Position numbers and translations under genes: made by a program
The notes under the pieces: generated by a model
What the model was told of the DNA's origin: nothing
Database searches by the model: none
What the model saw: only the letters and a program-made list of their open reading frames with translations
Origin: Mucilaginibacter daejeonensis
Lineage (GTDB): Bacteria; Bacteroidota; Bacteroidia; Sphingobacteriales; Sphingobacteriaceae
Assembly (NCBI RefSeq): GCF_020783335.1
Contig: NZ_CP086068.1
Coordinates: 3,534,001-3,598,000 of the forward strand
Length of the DNA: 64,000 nucleotides
Reading direction: 5' to 3'
In this document: positions 8,123 through 16,321 of the stretch, in pieces
Numbering within the stretch: the first letter of the stretch is position 1
Layout of the letters: each line of letters opens with the position of its first letter

Positions 8123-8743
8123 ATGCTGATCAGAATATATCCCGAAAATCCAAATCCTAAGGCCATAGAACAGGTGGTGCAGGTTTTACGCCGCGGCGGG
8201 ATCATCATCTACCCTACTGATACCGTTTATGGTCTCGGTTGCGATATCACTAACCACCGCGCCATTGAGGCGGTGGCCCGCATTCGTAACATCAAGCCTG
8301 AGAAAGCTAACTTTTCGTTCATTTGCCATGACCTGAGCAACCTGGCCGATTATACCAAACCGATCGATAATGCCGTGTTCAGGGTATTGAAAAAGGCTCT
8401 CCCTGGTCCTTTCACGTTCATCCTGAATGCCAGCGGACTGGTTCCGAAGCTATTGAGCTCCAACAAGAAGACGGTGGGTATACGTGTGCCTGATAACAAT
8501 GTAGCGCGCGAGATCGTGAGGCAACTGGGCAATCCTATACTGTCCACTTCCATCCGCGATGATGATGATATTATTGAGTACTCCACCGACCCTGAGCTGA
8601 TACACGAGAAATATCAGGACCTCGTGGATATTGTGATCGATGGCGGATACGGCGGCAACGTGGCTTCTACAGTGGTGGATGTCACCTCAGGCGACTTCGA
8701 GGTGATACGGGAAGGCAAGGGCGACCTGGATGCTTATTTATAG
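8123..8743 (+). CDS. YrdC/Sua5 domain protein, YciO-like
   Basis: A 206-residue protein of the YrdC/Sua5/YciO family, whose best-known members make threonylcarbamoyl-AMP for tRNA t6A. Family segments are GGIIIYPTDTVYGLGCD, ALPGPFTFIL and VGIRVPDN. The position that reads SSAN or similar in YrdC/Sua5 reads STSI here, as in the YciO branch, so the protein may not be the essential t6A synthase. No C-terminal Sua5 domain is present. It is a monocistronic gene bounded by repeats on both sides. Confidence 0.85.
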   Translation: MLIRIYPENPNPKAIEQVVQVLRRGGIIIYPTDTVYGLGCDITNHRAIEAVARIRNIKPEKANFSFICHDLSNLADYTKPIDNAVFRVLKKALPGPFTFILNASGLVPKLLSSNKKTVGIRVPDNNVAREIVRQLGNPILSTSIRDDDDIIEYSTDPELIHEKYQDLVDIVIDGGYGGNVASTVVDVTSGDFEVIREGKGDLDAYL

Positions 8744-8769
8744 CCCCCCAGCCCCCTGAAGGGGGAGCC
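8742..8769. repeat. CCCCCAGCCCCCTGAAGGGGG-type palindromic repeat
   Basis: A C-rich run followed by CCCCCTGAAGGGGG, a perfect short palindrome, beginning inside the stop codon of the YciO-like gene. A related, decayed form occurs at 13022-13065. Confidence 0.6.
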
Positions 8770-8794
8770 AATGGTTATCACCTTAAAAAAGAAC

Positions 8795-8888
8795 GGTCAT
8801 CCCGAACTTGTTTCGGCATCCCACAGATAGGTAATGGAATTGACCTGTTACCTTGCAAGAGAGATGCCGATATGCATCGGCATGACGG
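8795..8888. repeat. Imperfect hairpin of the GTCATCCCGAACTTGTTTCGG type
   Basis: The left end carries GTCATCCCGAAC-TTG-TTTCGGCATC and the right end GATGCCGATATGCATCGGCATGAC. Each end is a small palindrome and the ends are inverted to one another. It fills the space between two convergent genes. The rho terminator at 53816-53846 contains the same GCCGAACTTGTTTCGGC core. Confidence 0.65.
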
Positions 8889-8898
8889 ATCTCAGTGT

Positions 8899-9669
8899 TT
8901 ATTCTCTTACGCCTTTGACGAACTCACCTATCCGCTCTAAATAGTTCTCTTCGCCTAAAAACTTCACGAAGGCACTGCCTACGATGGCACCGTTAGCATA
9001 TGAGGTAGCTTTATCAAAAGCCGCTTTATTGCCAATACCGAAGCCGATCACCACAGGGTTGTTCAACTGCATGTCCTTGATGCGTTGAAAATAGGTCTCC
9101 ACCGAATCATTGATCTCCAGGCTGCGGCCGGTGATCGATGCTGATGATAGCAGGTAGATGAAGCTGTTGCTCAACTCATCGATCTTGCGAATGCGTGCCT
9201 CGGCGGTTTGCGGCGTCACCAGGAAGATGTTGCTGATGTTGTGTTTGGCAAAGCAGTCCTTATAAAGGGTCTCGTACTCATACATGGGCAGGTCGGGCAC
9301 GATCACACCATCTACCCCCACCTCGGCTGCCTTGGCACAAAAGTTCTCTACGCCGTACTGTACCATTGGGTTGGCATAGCCCATCAGCAGCACCGGGATG
9401 CTCACTCGCTTACGCAGATCAGCCAGTTGTTCGAACAGCAACTTGAGCGTCATGCCATTATCCAGCGCTTTTTGCGAGCTGTTTTGGATGGTAGGTCCGT
9501 CGGCTACCGGATCAGAGTACGGGAAACCGATCTCTAAAAAATCCACACCGGCCTTTTCCAAGGCTTCAGCGATATCTAAAGTAGTATTCAGTTCAGGATA
9601 GCCGGCAGTAAAATATACCGATAGCAAGTTGTTCTTTTTAGTAGCGAACAGTTGGTTAAGGCGGTTCAT
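8899..9669 (-). CDS. trpA: Tryptophan synthase alpha subunit
   Basis: The alpha subunit cleaves indole-3-glycerol phosphate to indole, which is channelled to TrpB. At 256 residues it is of normal length. The catalytic Glu46 lies in FLEIGFPYSDPVADGP with the second acid at Asp57; VIVPDLP, FLVTPQT and GFGIG phosphate-binding segments are present. It is the last gene of the trp unit, 27 bases beyond the inserted 148-residue gene rather than directly beyond trpB as is usual. Confidence 0.97.
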   Translation of the reverse strand: MNRLNQLFATKKNNLLSVYFTAGYPELNTTLDIAEALEKAGVDFLEIGFPYSDPVADGPTIQNSSQKALDNGMTLKLLFEQLADLRKRVSIPVLLMGYANPMVQYGVENFCAKAAEVGVDGVIVPDLPMYEYETLYKDCFAKHNISNIFLVTPQTAEARIRKIDELSNSFIYLLSSASITGRSLEINDSVETYFQRIKDMQLNNPVVIGFGIGNKAAFDKATSYANGAIVGSAFVKFLGEENYLERIGEFVKGVRE

Positions 9670-9696
9670 TGTTTGTCTAATTAATACGGTCGATCG

Positions 9697-10143
9697 TTAA
9701 CGAGTTCTTATCATGAAGACCATCTCTATCAGATCAACTTGGGTTGCTTTGAAGTAAGTATCGCTTACGCGGCGTGAAAAGCCTATTTCAAATGAATCGG
9801 TTATGGCTTCAAGTTCAAAAATAAATTGGTTGTTCTTTACAGGAATGGAGCAATCCTTTCCAGATATAAGCTTGCCTGCAAATTGAAAGCATCCTCCGTA
9901 CAAGTGCTCCTCGTTTCCATAATCCGTGAGCTCTGCTTCTTTTGCGAGATCGACGCCTAAATCTTCAAAGAGTTGCTTTATTTCAAGTGGATATAAACGG
10001 TCTTTTATTTCGATGAAATAACTACAATTGCTGCAGTTGCACTTCTCTGCATCGGTCACAGTAATATTGTTATATAACAATTGAGTTAACGGTCGATCAA
10101 CTTCCATTACCCATCCTCTATATCTAACAATTTTAAGAGGCAT
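9697..10143 (-). CDS. Unknown protein inserted between trpB and trpA
   Basis: A 148-residue soluble protein with no known role in tryptophan synthesis. It has a Cys cluster CNCSNC (residues 36-41), a LYPLEIKQLFEDLGVD helix and a YGGCFQFAGKL segment; the Cys cluster could bind metal. It starts 4 bases after the trpB stop codon and ends 27 bases before trpA, so it must be co-transcribed. The gene is visibly more AT-rich than trpB and trpA, which suggests later acquisition (inference). It resembles small DUF-type cytoplasmic proteins, but I cannot name the family. Confidence 0.65.
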   Translation of the reverse strand: MPLKIVRYRGWVMEVDRPLTQLLYNNITVTDAEKCNCSNCSYFIEIKDRLYPLEIKQLFEDLGVDLAKEAELTDYGNEEHLYGGCFQFAGKLISGKDCSIPVKNNQFIFELEAITDSFEIGFSRRVSDTYFKATQVDLIEMVFMIRTR

Positions 10144-10147
10144 TTAG

Positions 10148-11329
10148 CTAAAATCCGAAATGTTTGATATAAGTGCTCAGGTCCTTATCTCCACGGCCTG
10201 ACAGGCATACTACTACGTTATCGGTAGGTTCAAATTTCATTTTCTCGAGGTAGGCAAAAGCGTGGGCCGATTCAATGGCCGGGATGATGCCTTCCAGTTG
10301 CGATAACAGTAGGCCGGCATCTAATGATTCTTCATCGGTAATGTTCACATACTGTGCACGCTGTATCTTGTGCAAATGCGCATGCTGCGGACCAATGCCT
10401 GGGTAATCCAGGCCTGCTGATATGGAATATGGTTCTACCACCTGCCCGTCATCGGTCTGCATCAATATGGTACGGCTACCGTGCAGGATGCCTTCGCGGC
10501 CCAGTACTGAGGTTGCTGCAGAATGACCGCTATCTACCCCTTTTCCGGCGGCCTCAACGGCGATCAGTTTCACGCTTTCATCCTCTAAAAAGTGGTAGAA
10601 CATGCCCATGGCGTTGCTGCCACCACCCACGCAGGCCAGCACGTATTGCGGCAATTCGCTGCCGGTATGCTCGAGTAATTGTTTCTTGGTCTCTAACGAG
10701 ATAATGGACTGGAACTTAGCCACCATTTCGGGGTATGGGTACGGGCCCACCACCGAGCCGATGATGTAGTGAGTATCTACCGGGTTATTGATCCAGTCGC
10801 GCATGGCCTCATTGGTGGCGTCCTTCAGGGTCTTGCTGCCTGAGGTGGCCGGCACTACGGTAGCACCCAGCATTTTCATACGGGCCACGTTAGGGGCCTG
10901 GCGCTCCATGTCGATCTCGCCCATGTATACCACGCATTCGATACCCATTAGGGCGCAAACGGTGGCGGTGGCCACGCCATGCTGACCGGCACCGGTCTCT
11001 GCTATGATACGTTTTTTGCCCAGGCGCTGGGCTAACAGGATCTGCCCGATGGCGTTATTGATCTTGTGCGATCCGGTATGGTTTAGATCCTCGCGCTTGA
11101 GGAAGATGTTGGCACTATACTTTTCAGACAGCCGCTTGGCATGGTACAAAGGCGAAGGGCGGCCTACATAATCCTTCAGCAGGCTTTCGAACTCGGCCTT
11201 GAAGCTTTCGTCGGTAATGATGGCCTGATATTGCTGGCGCAGCTCTTCAATGTTGGGGTACAACATCTCGGGGATGTACGCTCCGCCAAAATCACCATAA
11301 TATCCCTGCTCGTTAACTGAATACTTCAT
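10148..11329 (-). CDS. trpB: Tryptophan synthase beta subunit
   Basis: PLP enzyme that joins indole and serine to tryptophan. At 393 residues it has normal length. The PLP lysine is Lys89 in [20 protein letters not shown] and the glycine-rich phosphate site [10 protein letters not shown] are intact, as is SGRGDKD near the C-terminus. It begins 2 bases after the trpF stop codon. It forms an alpha2beta2 complex with TrpA, encoded one gene downstream. Confidence 0.97.
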   Translation of the reverse strand: MKYSVNEQGYYGDFGGAYIPEMLYPNIEELRQQYQAIITDESFKAEFESLLKDYVGRPSPLYHAKRLSEKYSANIFLKREDLNHTGSHKINNAIGQILLAQRLGKKRIIAETGAGQHGVATATVCALMGIECVVYMGEIDMERQAPNVARMKMLGATVVPATSGSKTLKDATNEAMRDWINNPVDTHYIIGSVVGPYPYPEMVAKFQSIISLETKKQLLEHTGSELPQYVLACVGGGSNAMGMFYHFLEDESVKLIAVEAAGKGVDSGHSAATSVLGREGILHGSRTILMQTDDGQVVEPYSISAGLDYPGIGPQHAHLHKIQRAQYVNITDEESLDAGLLLSQLEGIIPAIESAHAFAYLEKMKFEPTDNVVVCLSGRGDKDLSTYIKHFGF

Positions 11330-11331
11330 CG

Positions 11332-11949
11332 TTATGCTCGTAATATTTCGAATGCTTTACGCAATCTGTCAATGTCCTTAATTCCGGGCCCGGTCTCGAA
11401 CCTGCTGTTGAGGTCAACACCATAAAAGGCCGGATGTTGCAAATTTTTCACGCTTTCAAGGTTCTCTAAGCTCAAACCGCCTGATAAAAAGAAGGGCACC
11501 TCAAGCTGATAGCTATCAAGCACCCGCCAATCGAACGTTACGCCAGATCCACCGTGCGCTTCGGTCTTGGTGTCGAACAGGAAGTGATCCACCACACCCA
11601 CGTATGGCTTCAGCACCTGCATATCGAACTGTTCGTTAACACCAAAGGCCTTGATCACCTTGGCACGATCACGAAGTGCAGCGCAAACCTCCGGGCTTTC
11701 GGCTCCATGAAGTTGTACCGCATCAAGGCCATGTGCATCGATCAGCTGGTCAATGGTGTCGATGTCCTCGTTCACAAAAACACCAGTTTTGATGATCGGT
11801 TCGTGTGCCGCGCTCAGGGCTTCCTGTATCCATTCTCCCACATACCTGGGCGATCGGCTGTAAAAAATGAAGCCGAGCAGGTCAGGATGCAGCGCTGCTA
11901 CTTTCCTTATGTTAGCCGGGTCTCTCATCCCGCAAACCTTGATCTTCAT
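11332..11949 (-). CDS. trpF: Phosphoribosylanthranilate isomerase
   Basis: Converts phosphoribosylanthranilate to CdRP, the step after TrpD. The 205-residue TIM barrel begins [14 protein letters not shown], with the catalytic Cys in KVCGM; the [22 protein letters not shown] and FFLSGGLS segments are typical. It lies 34 bases beyond trpD. The trpC gene that would normally sit between trpD and trpF is missing from this unit. Confidence 0.95.
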   Translation of the reverse strand: MKIKVCGMRDPANIRKVAALHPDLLGFIFYSRSPRYVGEWIQEALSAAHEPIIKTGVFVNEDIDTIDQLIDAHGLDAVQLHGAESPEVCAALRDRAKVIKAFGVNEQFDMQVLKPYVGVVDHFLFDTKTEAHGGSGVTFDWRVLDSYQLEVPFFLSGGLSLENLESVKNLQHPAFYGVDLNSRFETGPGIKDIDRLRKAFEILRA

Positions 11950-11983
11950 ACAATAAGTGATCTAAACGTTTGGCCTTGCTTAA

Positions 11984-12973
11984 TTATTGATCCAATAATA
12001 GCTTGAAGCTTTTCAGCGCCTTGCCGCTTAGCAAAGCATCCTCGGCCTCATAAAAACTATCGGCAAAGGTCTTTTCAGGCGTGATAGTGCGTATGGCCAG
12101 TGCAGCGTTGCACAATACTACGTTATTTTGCGCAGTGGAGGCCTCGCCGTTCAATACTTTCATAAAGATCTCGGCCGATCCGGCTACCGTGTGGCCACCT
12201 GCTATCTCGTTCGGGTCCAGTTTATCAAAGCCTAATCCGGCAATGCTGTTAATCTGCTCGCCCTGGCTCGAAAAGGTCTTGAAGTCGCCTGTTAACGATA
12301 TTTCATCATAACCATCCAGCGCGTTAACGATCGTATACTTCACGTCCGACCGTTGATACAGGTAAGCATACAAGCGGGCCAATTCCAAGTTATACACCCC
12401 TACCATCTGGTTCTTAGGCCTGGCCGGGTTCACCATGGGGCCCAACATGTTAAAAAAGGTCTTCACGCTGAGCTCGCGGCGTATCGGCGCCACGGTCTTC
12501 ATGGCTGGATGGAACAACGGGGCATGCAAAAAGCAGATGCCTGCTCTGTCCAACCCACGGCTTAGCTCGTCCATATCGTTGGTGAACTGGTAACCCAGGT
12601 ACTCCATCACGTTGGATGAACCACAGCCTGATGACACGCCGTAGTTACCATGCTTAGCCACCTTATACCCCGCTCCTGCCACCACGAACGATGCCAGGGT
12701 AGAGATGTTAAAAGTATCCTTGCCGTCGCCGCCGGTACCGCAAAGGTCGATCAGGTCGCCGGCGTCCAGTTGTACGGGCAGGCAAAGCTCCAGCATCGCA
12801 TCTCTGAAACCTTCCAGTTCGTGCACCGTGATGGTGCGCATACAATAGGCGGTCATAAAGGCAGCCATTTGCGTGGCGTTATATTGGCCCTGGGCAATGT
12901 TGGTCAGTATCTCTTTCGATTGCTCGCGGCTAAAGGTCTTGTGCTCAAATAAATGGTTCAGTATGGCTTTCAT
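11984..12973 (-). CDS. trpD: Anthranilate phosphoribosyltransferase
   Basis: Transfers phosphoribose from PRPP to anthranilate. At 329 residues it is standard length. The PRPP site LCGTGGDGKDTFNISTL and the KHGNYGVSSGCGSSNVME block are clear, followed by GPMVNPA. It is the first structural gene of the unit and lies downstream of the Trp attenuator, with about 100 bases holding a decayed repeat between the attenuator and the ATG. The anthranilate synthase genes trpE and trpG are not upstream. Confidence 0.96.
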   Translation of the reverse strand: MKAILNHLFEHKTFSREQSKEILTNIAQGQYNATQMAAFMTAYCMRTITVHELEGFRDAMLELCLPVQLDAGDLIDLCGTGGDGKDTFNISTLASFVVAGAGYKVAKHGNYGVSSGCGSSNVMEYLGYQFTNDMDELSRGLDRAGICFLHAPLFHPAMKTVAPIRRELSVKTFFNMLGPMVNPARPKNQMVGVYNLELARLYAYLYQRSDVKYTIVNALDGYDEISLTGDFKTFSSQGEQINSIAGLGFDKLDPNEIAGGHTVAGSAEIFMKVLNGEASTAQNNVVLCNAALAIRTITPEKTFADSFYEAEDALLSGKALKSFKLLLDQ

Positions 12974-13021
12974 TACCCAGTGCCCTTTTTAAGGGGACTT
13001 ATATCGTTAGTGTTGTTATTT

Positions 13022-13065
13022 CCCCTGGATATTCACCCGCTTCTCCGTCAGGGGGCCGGAGGGCA
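13022..13065. repeat. Decayed palindromic repeat between attenuator and trpD
   Basis: On the minus strand GCCCTCCGGCCCCCTGACGG followed by AGAAGCGGG resembles the repeat at 8742-8769. It may have been inserted into the trp leader after the attenuator was in place. Confidence 0.45.
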
Positions 13066-13072
13066 TGGACAC

Positions 13073-13103
13073 AAAAAAAGGGCTGCCTGATGGCAACCCT
13101 TTT
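13073..13103 (-). terminator. trp attenuator (Rho-independent) hairpin
   Basis: On the minus strand arms AAAAGGGTTGCC (13103-13092) and GGCAGCCCTTTT (13087-13076) pair over 12 bp with one G-U, loop ATCA, followed by a run of T. It lies between trpL and trpD, so it must be bypassed for trp expression. Confidence 0.9.
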
Positions 13104-13132
13104 GTATACGTTCACATAAACAGGAAGTTGCC
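13092..13132 (-). promoter_or_regulatory. Competing antiterminator pairing of the trp leader
   Basis: GGCAAC (13132-13127), directly after the trpL stop codon, is perfectly complementary to GTTGCC (13097-13092) in the 5' arm of the terminator; two further G-U pairs extend it to 8 bp. A ribosome at the stop codon would cover GGCAAC and let the terminator form, while one stalled at the Trp codons would leave it free. Confidence 0.85.
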
Positions 13133-13180
13133 TTACGATCTCTCGTTCAGCCACCACCAGTTGTTGTTCATTAGTTTCAT
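13133..13180 (-). CDS. trpL: trp operon leader peptide with three consecutive Trp codons
   Basis: The 15-codon frame reads MKLMNNNWWWLNERS and ends in TAA. Three TGG codons lie in a row at 13159-13151. It is the first open frame after a strong promoter and is followed immediately by the antiterminator segment and then the terminator, the arrangement of a ribosome-mediated attenuator. Translation may begin at the first or fourth codon. Stalling at the Trp codons when charged tRNA-Trp is scarce would favour antitermination and expression of trpD-F-B-A. This reading comes from the sequence alone but is strongly supported by the arrangement. Confidence 0.92.
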   Translation of the reverse strand: MKLMNNNWWWLNERS

Positions 13181-13192
13181 TTCTGTATGCGG

Positions 13193-13223
13193 CAAATATG
13201 ATGATAGTTTTTGAAAATGCAAA
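13193..13223 (-). promoter_or_regulatory. trp operon promoter
   Basis: On the minus strand TTTG (13223-13220), 19 bases, then CATATTTG (13200-13193), one mismatch from TAnnTTTG. The predicted start falls a few bases before the trpL ATG at 13180. Confidence 0.75.
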
Positions 13224-13352
13224 TATGATCGCACTTTTTACCATCACCAAAATTTCAAACCGCTTGGGCGAATCTTGTGGGTTAATTAAATAAACTATTA
13301 ATAAACATGCACCCCATCATAAGGGTTATATTCAAAACATCAACAAAAGCTT

Positions 13353-14213
13353 ATGTCGAACTATCCAGAAAAATTCCCTGCCGAAACACAAGATCATCAG
13401 CCCGGCACCGAGGCCGAAATGACGCCAAGGCCCGAATACATCAAACCCGATTACCGCGCCGCCGGCAAGTTACAGGGCAAAGTAGCACTGATCACCGGTG
13501 GCGACAGTGGCATTGGCCGCGCAGTGGCCATACATTACGCTACGGAAGGTGCCGATGTGGCCATCGTGTATCTTGACGAGGATGAAGATGCCAAAGAGAC
13601 CCAACGGCTGGTGCAGGAAGCCGGGAGACAATGCCTGCTCATCAAAGGCGATATCAGGCAAAGCAGCTTTTGCAAGGAGGCGGTCGAACGTACGGCCAGC
13701 GAGCTAAACGGACTGAATATATTGGTGAATAATGCCGCCGTACAATATCCGCAAGAGGACTTCGAGGCCATTGATGAGGAACAGTTACAGCGCACGTTCC
13801 AAACCAATATCCTGTCGCATTTCCACTTTTCATCAGCGGCCATGAAGTATTTAAAAGAGGGCGACAGCATCATCAATACCACATCGGTAACGGCTTACCG
13901 CTCATCGCCCCATTTGATCGATTATTCGACCACCAAAGGCGCTATCGTGACCTTTACACGGTCATTATCCAAGAACCTGGCCGAGAAAAAGATCCGCGTG
14001 AACGGCGTGGCACCCGGCCCGGTATGGACACCGCTGATCGTATCGAGTTTTGACGAGGAGAAGATCGCCAAATTTGGCCAGGACGTGCCGCTGGGCCGTG
14101 CCGGACAACCATCAGAAGTTGGTCCTGCGTACGTGTTCCTGGCTTCGGATGACGCCTCGTACATCACTGGCCAGATCATTCACGTAAACGGTGGCGAGAT
14201 CATTAACGGCTGA
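13353..14213 (+). CDS. SDR family oxidoreductase, general-stress (YhdF/GspA39-like) type
   Basis: A 286-residue NAD(P)-dependent short-chain dehydrogenase with the N-terminal extension (about 40 residues, ending PDYRAAGKLQGKVALITGG) of the subgroup that includes Bacillus general stress protein 39. The nucleotide site is TGGDSGIGRA, NNAA follows, and the catalytic set is Ser in TTSVTAY with Tyr and Lys in YSTTKGA. The C-terminus ends ITGQIIHVNGG. The substrate is unknown. It is divergent from the trp operon and stands alone. Confidence 0.9.
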   Translation: MSNYPEKFPAETQDHQPGTEAEMTPRPEYIKPDYRAAGKLQGKVALITGGDSGIGRAVAIHYATEGADVAIVYLDEDEDAKETQRLVQEAGRQCLLIKGDIRQSSFCKEAVERTASELNGLNILVNNAAVQYPQEDFEAIDEEQLQRTFQTNILSHFHFSSAAMKYLKEGDSIINTTSVTAYRSSPHLIDYSTTKGAIVTFTRSLSKNLAEKKIRVNGVAPGPVWTPLIVSSFDEEKIAKFGQDVPLGRAGQPSEVGPAYVFLASDDASYITGQIIHVNGGEIING

Positions 14214-14335
14214 TCACGCGGCTTATTGCGTTCACACATTTAGGGAGTAAGGAATATCGGTTCACAGCCAGGCCAACGACAACAATGTAGCGGCTATATT
14301 CGTATCATTGTGCCTTTCCGTCGTCCCCTGATCTG

Positions 14336-16258
14336 ATGAACCGATATCTTTCACTTTTGCTGATACCTTGTATCACGCTGGCGGCACAAGCTGCACGGGT
14401 GAAAGTAGCTGCCAGCCAGGGCATGAGTGCTATAGCTGCACATGACCAAGTGGACAGCTTGAACAACGCTGCCTTCAAGCTCTTGATGTCGCGACCGGCC
14501 CTGGCGCGTGAGCTGGCGCAAAAGGCGCTGTTACTGGCCCGTCGCCAACGATGGGACAAAGGCATTGGCGAGAGCTTTTTGAATATCGGTAAAACCTACT
14601 GGACGCAGAACCACTTCCACATCAGTCTTTTTTCATACAGCACGGCGTTGACCTACCTGCAACGAACGCGCGATAGCACGTTACTGTCTGACTGTTACCG
14701 CTGCCTGGGCCGCAACTACATTGACCTGAAAACGCTTGATGCTGCGCCCGGCTACCTTGATAAGGCTCTCCATTACGCCGGTAAGGACGATGCCTTGCGT
14801 GAACTGGCCTTACGTGAGCGCTCGCAATATTTTATCTATAAAAAGCAGTTCGACCGGGCACTGGCCGATATTAACGTGGCTATGGCCATTAGTCGTAAGG
14901 CCGACCGCAAGATCAGCTTAGGTGTGTTGTACGCACGCCTGCTTGACCTCAGCGTGCATAAAGGCCAACTGACCCAGGCCCTTACCTATGCCGACACTGC
15001 CATACAACTCAGCTACGCCGCCAATAACAAGCGTTTACGGGCCGTAGTGTTGGTAGATGAGGCTGGTATTTATCTAAAGCAAGGCCGCCAGGCAAACGCC
15101 ATTAAACTGGGTAAAGAAGCAGCCACCCTGGCGCGAGCCATTGGCAACACCGAAGTGTACAAACGCGCGAGTCGTTTGCTGTACGAAATTTATGCGCATA
15201 TAGGCAATAAGGACATGACGCTAAAGTACCAGCATGATTACATTGCCATGCAGGATAGCCTAAGCCTGCTATCGGCCCAAAGTAATACGCGTTTGATACA
15301 AGAGTACCTGGCTTTGAACTCCAAGCTGCACAGCATCGATAAGATCACGCATCAGAACGAGGTTGGCGGACTGCTCATCCGCTCGCAGCGCATCACGATC
15401 ATTAACCTGGCGGTCACCGTGCTGATATTGACCATACTGATGTATGTGCTTTACCGCAGCTACCGCTCAAAGAACCGGCTATCAAAACAATTGCACGCCG
15501 AGCACCAGGAAGTGACCGAGCAAAAGCGACTGATCGAACTGCAAAGCCGCGACCTTAACGAGCTGAACTTGCAGAAGAACAACCTGCTGGCCATTATAGG
15601 CCATGACCTGAGAACTCCTATGGCCAACATTAACATGATCATTGAGCTTTTTGAGGAGCAGGAAGTGGACGAGCAGGAAGTGAAGAACCTGATCAGGGAC
15701 ATGGCCCCGGCCATAAAAGGTGCCGAACTGACCTTGAACAACCTGATGGACTGGGCCGGTAGCCAGATCCGCGGTGCACAGATCAACATCACTCGTGTGG
15801 ATGTGACCGCCGTAGTGAAGGACACGCTGAGCGCCTTTACCCTGCCATTATCACGCAAGCAGATCGCCACCGAGGTACGGGTGCCCGCCGAGGCAATGGT
15901 AATGGCCGATGAGTACCAACTCAAGACCATATTGCGCAACTTTTTAAGCAACGCCATCAAATTCACGCCCGATCAGGGCGCCATATGCATTTATGCCGAA
16001 CCCAAAGCCGACCGCTGGATCATAGCCGTAAAAGATACCGGCAAAGGCATGACCGAAGCCGACATCGATCGGTTGTTCAAGGCCAGTTCTCACTTCAGTA
16101 AGACCGGTACCCGGGGCGAGAAAGGCTCGGGCATAGGCCTGCTGCTATGCCGGCAGTTGGCCGAGGCCAATGGTGGTACTATAGGCGCATCGTCCAACGG
16201 TGGCCAGGGCGGTGTGTTCTATGTTTCGTTACCCGCTGCGGTACTCATTACGGCCTGA
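14336..16258 (+). CDS. TPR sensor histidine kinase
   Basis: A 640-residue membrane sensor kinase. A signal peptide is followed by a periplasmic region of TPR-like helical repeats (about residues 45-320), one transmembrane segment near 353-372, a short coiled coil and the kinase core. The phosphorylated His423 lies in GHDLRTP; the N box NFLSNAIKF (near 540), DTGKGM and GSGIGLLLC ATP-binding motifs are intact. No response regulator is adjacent, so its partner is encoded elsewhere. This architecture is common in Bacteroidota. The signal sensed is unknown. Confidence 0.92.
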   Translation: MNRYLSLLLIPCITLAAQAARVKVAASQGMSAIAAHDQVDSLNNAAFKLLMSRPALARELAQKALLLARRQRWDKGIGESFLNIGKTYWTQNHFHISLFSYSTALTYLQRTRDSTLLSDCYRCLGRNYIDLKTLDAAPGYLDKALHYAGKDDALRELALRERSQYFIYKKQFDRALADINVAMAISRKADRKISLGVLYARLLDLSVHKGQLTQALTYADTAIQLSYAANNKRLRAVVLVDEAGIYLKQGRQANAIKLGKEAATLARAIGNTEVYKRASRLLYEIYAHIGNKDMTLKYQHDYIAMQDSLSLLSAQSNTRLIQEYLALNSKLHSIDKITHQNEVGGLLIRSQRITIINLAVTVLILTILMYVLYRSYRSKNRLSKQLHAEHQEVTEQKRLIELQSRDLNELNLQKNNLLAIIGHDLRTPMANINMIIELFEEQEVDEQEVKNLIRDMAPAIKGAELTLNNLMDWAGSQIRGAQINITRVDVTAVVKDTLSAFTLPLSRKQIATEVRVPAEAMVMADEYQLKTILRNFLSNAIKFTPDQGAICIYAEPKADRWIIAVKDTGKGMTEADIDRLFKASSHFSKTGTRGEKGSGIGLLLCRQLAEANGGTIGASSNGGQGGVFYVSLPAAVLITA

Positions 16259-16269
16259 TCACAAAAAAG

Positions 16270-16297
16270 AACGGGCAAGCCTGATGGCCTGCCCGTT
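16270..16297. terminator. Terminator between convergent kinase and LOG genes
   Basis: AACGGGCA and TGCCCGTT arms with an inner GCC/GGC pairing lie 12 bases after the kinase stop codon. The stem is symmetrical enough to serve the convergent LOG gene too. Confidence 0.75.
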
Positions 16298-16321
16298 AGA
16301 TATATTCCGGTATATCCGCTA

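Noticed and set aside
5733-8888. Insertion sequence ends
   Set aside because: The palindromic repeats have no transposase between them and no target duplications that I can see; they fit REP-like repeats better.
12999-13250. An 83-residue open frame on the minus strand across the trp leader
   Set aside because: It crosses the promoter, trpL, the attenuator hairpin and the repeat, has no sensible protein character, and is incompatible with the attenuator layout.
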